From Lachnospiraceae bacterium (GTDB lineage Bacteria; Bacillota; Clostridia; Lachnospirales; Lachnospiraceae), in the NCBI GenBank assembly GCA_900764225.1, contig CAAFNG010000011.1:1-14940 (forward strand): 14,940 bases of DNA, in the 5' to 3' direction. How positions within the stretch are numbered: the first letter of the stretch is position 1; the number at the start of each line of letters is the position of its first letter. The notes under the pieces were generated by a model that saw only the letters and a program-made list of their open reading frames with translations, was not told where the DNA came from and did no database searches. The position numbers were made by a program, and so were the translations under genes. This document shows, piece after piece, positions 1 through 6,893 of the stretch.

Positions 1-800
1 ATTTTGAAAAGGAAGAATATAAACGTGCAGTAGACAAGATGATACGTTATATTATCGAAGGAGATATCTATATCGCCAATATGACACAGCAGCTGACCAT
101 AGAAAGCGAAAAGCCACCGCTGGATGTTTTTTATGATCTGCGGAAAAATAATCCTTCTCCGTTTGGCGGATATCTGGATTTCGGAGATTATCAGATCGTC
201 TGTGCGTCTCCGGAGCGTTTCTTGAAGATGAAAGACCATCACGTAAATACGCGTCCCATAAAGGGAACAAGAAAGCGTGGTGCAACGCCGGAGGAGGATG
301 AGCAACTTCGCCAGGAGCTTGCAGATTCCGGGAAGGATAAAAGCGAGCTTCTGATGATCGTAGATCTGGAACGAAATGATCTGAACCGGGTGTGCAAGCC
401 TGGCAGTGTAAAGGTTACAGAGCTTTTTACAGTAGAGACCTATGCGACAGTTTTTCATCTGGTGTCTGATATAGAGGGAACACTTGAAGCGGATAAAAAT
501 GTGATGGATCTTCTGGAAGCCACATTTCCGGGTGGCTCGATCACAGGTGCTCCGAAATACCGTGCTATGGAGATTATTGACGAATCAGAGCATGGCAAAA
601 GAAATCTTTACACAGGCTCCATCGGTTATCTGACATTGGATGGAAGCTGTGATTTCAACATCGTGATCCGAACAGCACTTCATAAAAACGGAAAATATCA
701 TCTGGGAGTAGGCGGTGGGATCACGGCGGAGTCGGATCTGGAATTTGAATACGAGGAAACCCTGCAGAAAGCCAGAGCGATACTGGATGCGTTGCAGTAA
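1..800 (+). CDS. pabB: Aminodeoxychorismate synthase component I (PabB), 5'-truncated by the window
   Basis: Converts chorismate, with ammonia from a PabA glutaminase, into 4-amino-4-deoxychorismate for p-aminobenzoate and folate synthesis in the cytosol. The reading frame is open from base 3, with residues FEKEEYKRAVDK before the first Met at 39, so the start lies upstream and 39 is not the true start. About 265 C-terminal residues are visible, covering most of the chorismate-binding domain. Motifs seen are GDIYIANMTQQ, RPIKGTRKRG, GGSITGAPK and GSIGYLTLDG. The Lys of PIKGT (codon 261-263) is the residue that marks PabB; anthranilate synthase (TrpE) has Ala there, so I favour PabB over TrpE. 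pabC follows 12 bases downstream, which supports this. No pabA/trpG glutaminase gene is visible; it may lie upstream. Confidence 0.92.
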   Translation, partial: FEKEEYKRAVDKMIRYIIEGDIYIANMTQQLTIESEKPPLDVFYDLRKNNPSPFGGYLDFGDYQIVCASPERFLKMKDHHVNTRPIKGTRKRGATPEEDEQLRQELADSGKDKSELLMIVDLERNDLNRVCKPGSVKVTELFTVETYATVFHLVSDIEGTLEADKNVMDLLEATFPGGSITGAPKYRAMEIIDESEHGKRNLYTGSIGYLTLDGSCDFNIVIRTALHKNGKYHLGVGGGITAESDLEFEYEETLQKARAILDALQ

Positions 801-812
801 GGAGAAGCCAAA

Positions 813-1604
813 ATGAACGTAAAATTAGATGAATGCTTTCAGTTCGGTCTGGGAGCTTTTGAGACAATCGGAATCGAAGAAGGAACACCTATACTTCTGG
901 AAAAACATCTGAAACGGTTGAGCCATGCAGCAGATTTTCTGAAACTTGGTGATCTGAATGAACGCGGAATCACAGAAGAAAAGATCCGGGAGTATCTGAA
1001 AGAGCAGACAGAGTTAAAAGAGATCCAGGAAGAATTCGGGAATCTCACGCACTGTGCACTGAAGCTTATGCTCACGAAAGAAAATGCAGTTTTTTTGCTC
1101 CGGGCCAATCATTATACACCGGAGAAATATGAGAAAGGTTTTTGCATGGATATCAGCAGTGTGAAAAGAAACGAGACATCACCTCTTGTATATCACAAAA
1201 CTATGAATTACGGGGACTGCACTCTGGAAAAGAGAAATGCGACGGCAGCAGGTGTAGATGAGAGGATATTTCTCAATACAAAAAGGCAGATCGCAGAAGG
1301 AACAGTCAGCAATATTTTCTTTGTACGAAAAGGCGTGATCTGTACGCCGGAAATCAGCTGCGGACTTCTTCCGGGGATTCTACGGGAATATATCTGTGAG
1401 ACAGAAGAGGTGGAGGAAACGGATATCTATGTTCAGGACCTGAAATGGTATCAGGAATGCTTTGTGACCAATTCCTTGATGGGAATCATGCCCGTGCGGC
1501 AGATCGGGAGCGTTTACTTTGAAGAAGATAAGATAACCAGGGAACTGATGGCAAAGTACCGTAATATGATCGCTGAAACAATAAGGCAGAGAAAATCGTT
1601 GTGA
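813..1604 (+). CDS. pabC: 4-amino-4-deoxychorismate lyase (PabC), class IV PLP aminotransferase fold
   Basis: Splits 4-amino-4-deoxychorismate into p-aminobenzoate and pyruvate using pyridoxal phosphate, the step after PabB. The 263 residues are a normal family length. Landmarks are an N-terminal GLGAFETI motif, the likely Schiff-base lysine K129 in YHKTMNY, the AEGTVSNIFF motif (residues 161-170) and GLLPGILREYI (184-194), which binds the cofactor phosphate. The start ATG at 813 has GGAG at 801-804, immediately after the pabB stop, so the two genes are co-transcribed and probably translationally coupled. A branched-chain or D-amino acid aminotransferase is the main alternative within this fold, but the pabB neighbour and sequence length argue for PabC. 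A terminator follows at 1668. Confidence 0.9.
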   Translation: MNVKLDECFQFGLGAFETIGIEEGTPILLEKHLKRLSHAADFLKLGDLNERGITEEKIREYLKEQTELKEIQEEFGNLTHCALKLMLTKENAVFLLRANHYTPEKYEKGFCMDISSVKRNETSPLVYHKTMNYGDCTLEKRNATAAGVDERIFLNTKRQIAEGTVSNIFFVRKGVICTPEISCGLLPGILREYICETEEVEETDIYVQDLKWYQECFVTNSLMGIMPVRQIGSVYFEEDKITRELMAKYRNMIAETIRQRKSL

Positions 1605-1655
1605 CAGAAAAAACGATATGACAGAATATGAATGGTTTAAACGAATATGACAGAA
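1602..1655 (+). repeat. Three short direct repeats TGACAGAA after pabC
   Basis: TGACAGAA occurs at 1602-1609 (overlapping the pabC stop), 1619-1626 and 1648-1655. The last two are part of the 11-base repeat ATATGACAGAA (1616-1626, 1645-1655). The function is unknown, and this may be chance or local duplication in the 3' untranslated region. Confidence 0.4.
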
Positions 1656-1667
1656 ATATCTTGAATG

Positions 1668-1711
1668 AAAGTGCGTATAACTGGAAAAAATACAGTTAAC
1701 GCACTTTTTTT
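1668..1711 (+). terminator. Intrinsic terminator after pabC
   Basis: The arms AAGTGCGT/ACGCACTT and TAACTG/CAGTTA are separated by a single bulged A, with loop GAAAAAATA at 1684-1692, then a run of T at 1705-1711. This closes the pabBC unit and separates it from the fructose operon. Confidence 0.9.
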
Positions 1712-1758
1712 GTGCAAACTCAACCAAAAACGATCAGAAAATTTGTGGAGTAGTTTGA

Positions 1759-1787
1759 TTGACTTTGGACGATTTTGAATGTATACT
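1759..1787 (+). promoter_or_regulatory. Sigma-A promoter of the fructose operon
   Basis: TTGACT at 1759-1764, a 17-base spacer, and TATACT at 1782-1787. It lies about 70 bases upstream of fruK and downstream of the pabC terminator, so it is the natural start of the fruK-fruA-HPr-regulator transcript. Confidence 0.75.
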
Positions 1788-1795
1788 AAGTTCAA
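1775..1795. promoter_or_regulatory. Candidate operator (inverted repeat) over the fru -10 element
   Basis: TTGAA (1775-1779) and TTCAA (1791-1795) form an inverted repeat with 11 bases between them, straddling the -10 hexamer. The position suits repression by the DeoR-type regulator encoded at the end of the operon. The arms are only five bases, so this is a weak inference. Confidence 0.3.
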
Positions 1796-1857
1796 CAAAT
1801 GAGAGGTAGAAAAAAGCGGTCAAAAAACTGCAGAATAACAAATATGGGAGGAAAGAA

Positions 1858-2769
1858 ATGATCTGCACAGTAACTTTTAATCCGTCTCTGGACTATATCG
1901 TTTCCGTGGAAGACTTTAAACTGGGTCTTACCAACAGAACCAGTTCCGAGCTGATGCTTCCGGGCGGAAAAGGAATCAACGTTTCCATAGTGCTTAAGAA
2001 TCTCGGAATCGAAAATACAGCACTTGGTTTTATGGCAGGATTCGTTGGAGATGAGATTGTAAGAAGACTTGAGGAAATGGGAGTAAATTCCGATTTTATC
2101 GGAATTTCCGAAGGAGTATCAAGGATCAATGTGAAACTGAAATCCATTGATGGAACCGAGATCAATGGAATGGGACCTGAGATCAGCAGTGATAAAGTCC
2201 AGGAGCTGATGGAGAAGCTTGATACATTAAAAAAAGGAGATGTACTTTTTCTCGCAGGAAGCATTCCTTCCTCCATGCCGGATGATATGTATGAGAAGAT
2301 TATGGAGCGGCTGGATGGAAGAGGCGTGATGATCGTTGTGGATGCGACGAGAGATCTTCTTGTAAATGTGCTGAAATACCATCCGTTCCTTGTGAAACCA
2401 AACAATCACGAGCTGGGAGAAATTTTTGGCGTAGAGCTTAAGACCCGTCAGGATGTGATCCCTTACGGAAAAAAGCTTCAGGAAAAAGGAGCCAGAAACG
2501 TGTTGATTTCCATGGCAGGCGAAGGTGCAGTCCTGGTGGCAGAAAACGGCCAGGTATTTGAAAAACCGGCACCGAAGGGAAAACTGATCAACGGTGTTGG
2601 AGCAGGCGATTCCATGGTAGCAGGCTTTATGGCAGGCTGGATGGAGAGACAGGAGTACGAGCATGCTTTCCATATGGGAATCTCTGCGGGAAGCGCGAGT
2701 GCATTTTCTGAAAATCTTGCCGCAAAGGAAGAAATTCAGGCGGTATATAAACAGGTAACAGAGGGGTAA
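1858..2769 (+). CDS. fruK: 1-phosphofructokinase (FruK), PfkB/ribokinase family
   Basis: Phosphorylates fructose-1-phosphate to fructose-1,6-bisphosphate with ATP, feeding PTS-imported fructose into glycolysis. The 303 residues are full length. PfkB signatures are present: GGKGINVS near residues 36-43 (sugar binding) and NGVGAGDSMVAGF at 245-257, with D251 the expected catalytic base. FLAGSIPSSMP (131-141) and VKPNNHELGEIFG (179-191) are typical of the 1-phosphofructokinase/tagatose-6-phosphate kinase branch. The ATG at 1858 is preceded by GGGAGG. fruA begins about 20 bases after the stop, which decides FruK over tagatose-6-phosphate kinase. It is the first gene of the operon. Confidence 0.95.
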   Translation: MICTVTFNPSLDYIVSVEDFKLGLTNRTSSELMLPGGKGINVSIVLKNLGIENTALGFMAGFVGDEIVRRLEEMGVNSDFIGISEGVSRINVKLKSIDGTEINGMGPEISSDKVQELMEKLDTLKKGDVLFLAGSIPSSMPDDMYEKIMERLDGRGVMIVVDATRDLLVNVLKYHPFLVKPNNHELGEIFGVELKTRQDVIPYGKKLQEKGARNVLISMAGEGAVLVAENGQVFEKPAPKGKLINGVGAGDSMVAGFMAGWMERQEYEHAFHMGISAGSASAFSENLAAKEEIQAVYKQVTEG

Positions 2770-2789
2770 ACGGGAAAGGAGAAGGGAAA

Positions 2790-4700
2790 ATGAGAATCAC
2801 AGATCTGCTTGATAAGCGAAGTGTCTCACTGGATGCAGCACCGAAGAGCAAATCCGAGGCTTTGGATATGGCTGTAGATCTTATGGTGAAAAGTGAGAAG
2901 ATCAGCGACAGAGAAGCGTACCGGAAACAGGTATACTTAAGAGAAGAAGAAAGTACAACGGGAATCGGCGACGGAATTGCCATTCCTCATGGAAAATGTG
3001 ACGCAGTAAAGAAGCCGGGACTTGCAGCCATGGTAGTAAAAAACGGCGTGGAATTTGAAGCACTGGATGATGAGCCGGTAACACTGCTTTTCCTGATCGC
3101 GGCACCGAACACAGAGGATAACATTCATCTGGATGTTCTCAGCAAGCTGTCCGTTATGCTGATGGACGATAATTTTACGGAATCCTTACGTAATGCGAAA
3201 TCGGTAGATGAGTTTATAGAGATTATCGATAAAGCAGATGATGAGAAAAAAGATATCGACGAGAGACTTGCAGATACAGGCAGCTCCGAAGGAGCCAGAG
3301 CCAGACTGCTGGCAGTGACTTCCTGCCCCACAGGTATTGCCCACACCTACATGGCAGCAGAAGGACTGGAAAAAGCAGCAAAGGCGAAGGATTGCTTCAT
3401 TAAAATAGAAACAAGAGGCTCCGGCGGAGCGAAAAATGTACTTACTGATCAGGAGATCCAGGAGGCAGACTGCATCATCGTGGCAGCAGATGCCAAGGTT
3501 CCGATGGATCGTTTCGATGGAAAAAAACTGATCGAATGTCAGGTTTCCGATGGTATCAGCAAAGCAGATCAGCTGGTTGAACGTGCCATTTCCGGAGATG
3601 TACCGGTATATCATGCGACAGCAGGAAGCCAGAGCACTTCCACGACGAAGGCAGGCGGCGGAGCCGGACATAAGATCTATATGCAGCTGATGAATGGCGT
3701 ATCCCATATGCTTCCGCTGGTTGTGGGTGGCGGTATTCTGATCGCCATTGCGTTTCTGATCGATGGTCTGTGTGTGGATCTGAATTCTCTTCCAGCAGAC
3801 CAGAGAGCAAATTTCGGTACTATTACACCGGTAGCAGCTGTACTTAAAAGCATCGGTGATACAGCATTTGGATTTATGCTTCCTGTACTGGCCGGCTTTA
3901 TTGCAATGGCAATCGGTGACAGACCGGCACTTGCAGTTGGCCTTGTAGGCGGTATGATCGCAGCCAATGGAAAATCCGGTTTCCTCGGAGCGCTGCTTGC
4001 AGGTTTTCTTGCAGGATATCTGATCCTGGGACTTCGCAAAGTTTGTGATAAGCTTCCGGAAGCTCTGGAAAAAATTGCTCCTGTACTGATCTATCCGGTT
4101 GTTGGTGTCCTTCTTATGGGACTTTGCATGACTTTTATTGTTGAGCCGATCATGGGTGGCATCAACACAGGATTAAATAATGCCTTGACAGGCATGGGAA
4201 ATTCAAGTAAAGTAATTTTAGGACTGGTTCTTGGCGGTATGATGGCCATTGATATGGGCGGTCCTTTCAATAAAGCAGCGTATGTATTCGGTACAGCTGC
4301 AATCGCAGCAGGCAATTATGACATCATGGCAGCAGTTATGGTAGGAGGTATGACTCCTCCATGTGCGATCGCACTTGCATCTCTGCTGTTTAAAGACAAA
4401 TTTACAAAAGAAGAGCGGGAAGCTGGTCCGACCAACTTTATCATGGGACTTGCATTTATCACAGAGGGAGCGATTCCTTTTGCAGCTTCTGACCCGATTC
4501 ATGTACTTCCGTCCTGTATTGTTGGTTCCGCAATAGCTGGAGCAATCTCCATGTTTTTCAACTGTACATTAATGGCACCTCACGGCGGAATCTTCGTATT
4601 CCCTGTGGTAGGGAACGCACTGATGTATCTGGTTGCGCTTGTTGTGGGAACTTTGATCTCAGCAGTACTCCTTGGAGTCCTGAAGAAAAAAGTCTCTTAA
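2790..4700 (+). CDS. fruA: PTS fructose transporter subunit IIABC (FruA)
   Basis: Imports fructose and phosphorylates it to fructose-1-phosphate at the membrane, taking phosphate from HPr. The 636-residue protein fuses three domains in the order A-B-C. IIA covers roughly 1-150, with phospho-acceptor H67 in GIAIPHGK. IIB covers roughly 170-268, with phospho-cysteine C179 in TSCPTGIAHTYMAAEGL. A glycine/serine-rich linker (about 275-293) precedes IIC (about 296-636), which carries many hydrophobic membrane segments and the fructose-IIC motifs GDRPALAVGL and ITEGAIPFAASDP. The start ATG at 2790 sits behind AAAGGAGAAGGG. It is the second gene of the operon. The architecture and fruK neighbour make fructose the clear substrate; a mannose- or 2-O-mannosylglycerate-type relative is unlikely. 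Confidence 0.96.
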   Translation: MRITDLLDKRSVSLDAAPKSKSEALDMAVDLMVKSEKISDREAYRKQVYLREEESTTGIGDGIAIPHGKCDAVKKPGLAAMVVKNGVEFEALDDEPVTLLFLIAAPNTEDNIHLDVLSKLSVMLMDDNFTESLRNAKSVDEFIEIIDKADDEKKDIDERLADTGSSEGARARLLAVTSCPTGIAHTYMAAEGLEKAAKAKDCFIKIETRGSGGAKNVLTDQEIQEADCIIVAADAKVPMDRFDGKKLIECQVSDGISKADQLVERAISGDVPVYHATAGSQSTSTTKAGGGAGHKIYMQLMNGVSHMLPLVVGGGILIAIAFLIDGLCVDLNSLPADQRANFGTITPVAAVLKSIGDTAFGFMLPVLAGFIAMAIGDRPALAVGLVGGMIAANGKSGFLGALLAGFLAGYLILGLRKVCDKLPEALEKIAPVLIYPVVGVLLMGLCMTFIVEPIMGGINTGLNNALTGMGNSSKVILGLVLGGMMAIDMGGPFNKAAYVFGTAAIAAGNYDIMAAVMVGGMTPPCAIALASLLFKDKFTKEEREAGPTNFIMGLAFITEGAIPFAASDPIHVLPSCIVGSAIAGAISMFFNCTLMAPHGGIFVFPVVGNALMYLVALVVGTLISAVLLGVLKKKVS

Positions 4701-4733
4701 AACTTAAAAAATAAAAATTTGGAGGATAAAGAA

Positions 4734-4991
4734 ATGAAAGAATTCAAGTATGTAGTAACAGATAACGAAGGAATCCATGCACGCCCGGCCGGAGAGCTTG
4801 GGAAACTTGTAAAAGGATTCGAGTCCAAGATCACAATTGAGAAAGACGGCAAGACAGTAGAGTGCAGAAAACTTCTCGCACTGATGGGACTTGGCGTAAA
4901 GAAAGGCCATGAGGTTACTTTTACATTCGACGGTGCAGATGAGGATGCAGCATACGAGGCAGTAAGCAAATTCATGCAGGAGAACCTGTAA
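4734..4991 (+). CDS. HPr phosphocarrier protein of the fructose operon, lacking regulatory Ser46
   Basis: Small cytosolic phosphocarrier that passes phosphate from Enzyme I to the IIA domain of FruA. I start it at ATG 4734, eight bases after GGAGG (4721-4725), giving 85 residues; an in-frame TTG at 4719 lies upstream of that ribosome site and is rejected. With this start the active histidine in GIHARPAG is exactly His15, as in standard HPr. The usual NGKTVNLKSIMGVMSLG block reads DGKTVECRKLLALMGLG here, so the Ser46 phosphorylated by HPr kinase is replaced by Lys46. The protein should therefore work in transport but not serve as the CcpA co-repressor. Its place between fruA and the regulator suggests a fructose-dedicated HPr; a general ptsH role elsewhere in metabolism cannot be excluded. 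Confidence 0.93.
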   Translation: MKEFKYVVTDNEGIHARPAGELGKLVKGFESKITIEKDGKTVECRKLLALMGLGVKKGHEVTFTFDGADEDAAYEAVSKFMQENL

Positions 4992-5017
4992 TTCCTGAAT
5001 GGAAGAATAAGAGACAA

Positions 5018-5051
5018 GACATCCCGGTCGCATGATCGGGGTGTCTTTTTT
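5018..5051 (+). terminator. Intrinsic terminator between HPr and the DeoR-type regulator
   Basis: GACATCCCGGTC (5018-5029), loop GCAT and GATCGGGGTGTC (5034-5045) form a 12-bp stem with two G-U pairs, followed by six T (5046-5051). The regulator's Shine-Dalgarno begins at the very next bases (AAGGAGG, 5052-5058), so read-through past this hairpin probably sets how much regulator is made. Confidence 0.85.
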
Positions 5052-5064
5052 AAGGAGGATGGTT

Positions 5065-5805
5065 ATGCTGACAGAGCAGAGATATGAGATCATTCTCGGG
5101 CTTCTCAGAGAAAAAAACAGTGTAACTGTGACAGAGCTGAAAGATATTCTGGAGGCATCGGAATCCACAGTACGCAGGGATATTACAGCACTATATAAGG
5201 CTGGAAAGCTTACCAGGGTTTTTGGCGGTGCCGTGGCTCTGGAGCAAAAAGTGAATGCCTATGAACCCACAGTGGCACAGAAATCTGAGCTGAATACAGA
5301 AGAAAAAAAGAAGATCGCAGTCTATGCAGCGTCGCTGATAAAGCCGGAGGATTTTGTGTATCTGGATGCAGGAACTACTACAGGATATATGCTGGAGCAT
5401 CTGAATGATTCCAGGGCAACTTTTGTGACGAACGGTGTGTCCCATGCCAGAACGCTGGCGCAGATGGGAGAGCGGGTACTTCTGGTTGGCGGTGAGCTGA
5501 AAGGCTCCACGGAAGCAGTAATTGGAAGCCAGGCCATGCAGATGCTTAAGAATTATCATTTTACAAAGGGTTTTTTCGGAACGAACGGAATGACTCAGAA
5601 AGAAGGTTTTACTACTCCGGAAGCCAATGAGGCTCTGGTCAAGCGCACAGCCATGGAACAGTGCCTGGAGCGTTATGTGGTATCAGACAGCTCCAAATTC
5701 GGTCTGATCAGTGCTGTGACATTTTTTTCTTTTGACGAGGCTGTTATTCTTACAGAAAATTGTTCAAGAGAATATAGAGACTGCAAAAATATACAGATCA
5801 TATAA
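5065..5805 (+). CDS. fruR: DeoR-family transcriptional regulator, probable fructose operon repressor
   Basis: Predicted cytosolic repressor that binds DNA near the fru promoter and responds to a phosphosugar, probably fructose-1-phosphate. The start at ATG 5065 is chosen because AAGGAGG lies at 5052-5058, six bases before; this gives 246 residues, normal for DeoR proteins. An in-frame ATG at 5032 falls inside the terminator hairpin and is rejected. The DeoR helix-turn-helix is at about residues 20-55 (VTELKDILEASESTVRRDI, then KLTRVFGGA). The sugar-phosphate-sensing half carries DAGTTTGYML (101-110), VTNGVSHA (121-128), LVGGELK (140-146) and VSDSSKFG (206-213). Its position as last gene of the fruK-fruA-HPr transcript supports local autoregulation. 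The exact ligand is inferred from context. Confidence 0.88.
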   Translation: MLTEQRYEIILGLLREKNSVTVTELKDILEASESTVRRDITALYKAGKLTRVFGGAVALEQKVNAYEPTVAQKSELNTEEKKKIAVYAASLIKPEDFVYLDAGTTTGYMLEHLNDSRATFVTNGVSHARTLAQMGERVLLVGGELKGSTEAVIGSQAMQMLKNYHFTKGFFGTNGMTQKEGFTTPEANEALVKRTAMEQCLERYVVSDSSKFGLISAVTFFSFDEAVILTENCSREYRDCKNIQII

Positions 5806-5817
5806 GAATATAAACAG

Positions 5818-5858
5818 ACAGCCACGGATCATTTGCCGGATAATTTCCGGATGGCTGT
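5818..5858 (+). other. Nested hairpin after the regulator gene, no T tract
   Basis: Outer arms ACAGCCA (5818-5824) and TGGCTGT (5852-5858) enclose an inner CCGGA/TCCGG hairpin. It is not followed by T residues, so it is not a standard terminator by itself; it may protect the 3' end of the fru transcript or act with the terminator just downstream. Confidence 0.45.
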
Positions 5859-5871
5859 AATAGAGGAGAGG

Positions 5872-5913
5872 CTGGCTATATAAGTAACAAGAAACTTATA
5901 TAGCCGGTTTTTT
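5872..5913 (+). terminator. Intrinsic terminator closing the fructose operon
   Basis: GGCTATATAAGT (5874-5885) pairs perfectly with ACTTATATAGCC (5894-5905) across loop AACAAGAA, followed by GG and six T (5908-5913). It is a strong terminator for the + strand. Confidence 0.92.
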
Positions 5914-5980
5914 GCGCTTATAAAAAAGCTTATGACAGCAGTTGGGGTCTGGAAAATTAAGGAGTATCAAGAAAATCATA

Positions 5981-6007
5981 TTGACTAGATAGGAAAAGTA
6001 TGATAAT
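5981..6007 (+). promoter_or_regulatory. Possible promoter for larE
   Basis: TTGACT at 5981-5986 and GATAAT at 6002-6007, spaced by 15 bases, about 37 bases before the larE start and after the fru terminator. The spacing is short for sigma-A, so the assignment is tentative. Confidence 0.4.
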
Positions 6008-6043
6008 TTGTTTGGATAAATATGATTTAGAAGAGGTGAAACG

Positions 6044-6859
6044 ATGTCAGATAAAAATTTGCAGGAAGTATTAAAAAAACAGGAAGAGCTGAAGACTTAT
6101 CTTCAGGAGCTTGGAAGTGTGGCAGTGGCTTTTTCCGGAGGTGTGGATTCCACATATCTTCTGAAAGTGGCACATGATACCCTGGGAGACAAGGCAATCG
6201 CGGTAACGGCAAGATCCTGTTCTTTTCCGGAGAGAGAGCTTAAACAGGCGATGCGCTTCTGCGAAAAAGAAGGAATCCGTCACTTTGTCTGTGAATCCGA
6301 GGAGCTGGATATCGAGGGCTTTTCCCATAATCCGAAGAACCGGTGTTATATCTGCAAGCATGAGCTGTTTAAGAAAATCATAGACATTGCGAAGGAACAG
6401 AAGCTGGTGTATATTGCAGAAGGCTCCAATATGGATGATAACGGAGATTACAGACCGGGGCTACAGGCAGTGGCAGAGCTTGGCGTGACCAGCCCTCTTC
6501 GCCATGCGGAGCTTAATAAGGAAGAAATCCGTATTTTATCCAGAGAGCTTGGGCTGTCTACCTGGGATAAGCAGTCTTTTGCCTGCCTTTCCTCCAGATT
6601 TGTCTATGGGGAGGAGATCACAAGAGAGAAGCTTTCCATGGTTGATAAAGCAGAACAGCTGCTTCTGGATCTGGGATTTCATCAGGTCCGTGTGCGGATT
6701 CATGGAATGATGGCACGTATTGAAGTGATGCCGGAGGAATTCTCCAAAATTCTTGAAAACCGGAAAAAGATTACAAAAGAATTTAAGACATACGGCTTTA
6801 CATATGTTACAATGGACTTAACGGGGTACAGAACAGGAAGCATGAATGAGACACTGTAG
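6044..6859 (+). CDS. larE: LarE-type ATP-dependent sulfur transferase, three-cysteine (probable Fe-S) form
   Basis: LarE adenylates pyridinium-3,5-biscarboxylic acid mononucleotide and inserts sulfur to build the nickel-pincer nucleotide cofactor of lactate racemase (LarA) and relatives. The 271 residues are full length. Seen are the PP-loop SGGVDST (31-37), [11 protein letters not shown] (99-109), [14 protein letters not shown] (126-139), [11 protein letters not shown] (179-189) and [14 protein letters not shown]. Cysteines C101, C104 and C181 match the three-cysteine type, which from the literature holds a [4Fe-4S] cluster and can act catalytically. C181 corresponds to the single sacrificial cysteine of the Lactiplantibacillus enzyme. 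The start ATG at 6044 follows AGAGGTG. No larA, larB or larC is visible; the nearest partner is the nucleoside phosphorylase 34 bases downstream. A different PP-loop sulfurtransferase role is possible but less likely. Confidence 0.88.
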   Translation: MSDKNLQEVLKKQEELKTYLQELGSVAVAFSGGVDSTYLLKVAHDTLGDKAIAVTARSCSFPERELKQAMRFCEKEGIRHFVCESEELDIEGFSHNPKNRCYICKHELFKKIIDIAKEQKLVYIAEGSNMDDNGDYRPGLQAVAELGVTSPLRHAELNKEEIRILSRELGLSTWDKQSFACLSSRFVYGEEITREKLSMVDKAEQLLLDLGFHQVRVRIHGMMARIEVMPEEFSKILENRKKITKEFKTYGFTYVTMDLTGYRTGSMNETL

Positions 6860-6866
6860 AAGCTGC

Positions 6867-6893
6867 CCCGGTTTATTTAACGGGAGGTTTTTT
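6867..6893 (+). promoter_or_regulatory. Hairpin plus T6 overlapping the udp ribosome-binding site
   Basis: CCCG (6867-6870) and TT (6872-6873) pair with AACGGG (6879-6884), with one bulged G and a five-base loop. The 3' arm contains half of the Shine-Dalgarno GGGAGG (6882-6887), and six T separate it from the ATG at 6894. It resembles a short terminator and could also mask the ribosome site, tuning udp relative to larE. Confidence 0.4.

Noticed and set aside
39..800. pabB starting at the ATG at 39
   Set aside because: The frame is open upstream to base 3 and encodes residues that fit the family, so this Met is internal and the gene is cut by the window edge.
1811..1831. A CcpA cre site or hairpin in the fruK leader (AAAAAAGCGGTCAA region)
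   Set aside because: It lacks the TG of the cre core, and the GCGGT/ACTGC stem is only five pairs; too weak to annotate.
3186..3707. A - strand frame of 173 codons opposite fruA
   Set aside because: It is antisense to the IIA-IIB region of fruA, low in plausible protein features and without a ribosome site.
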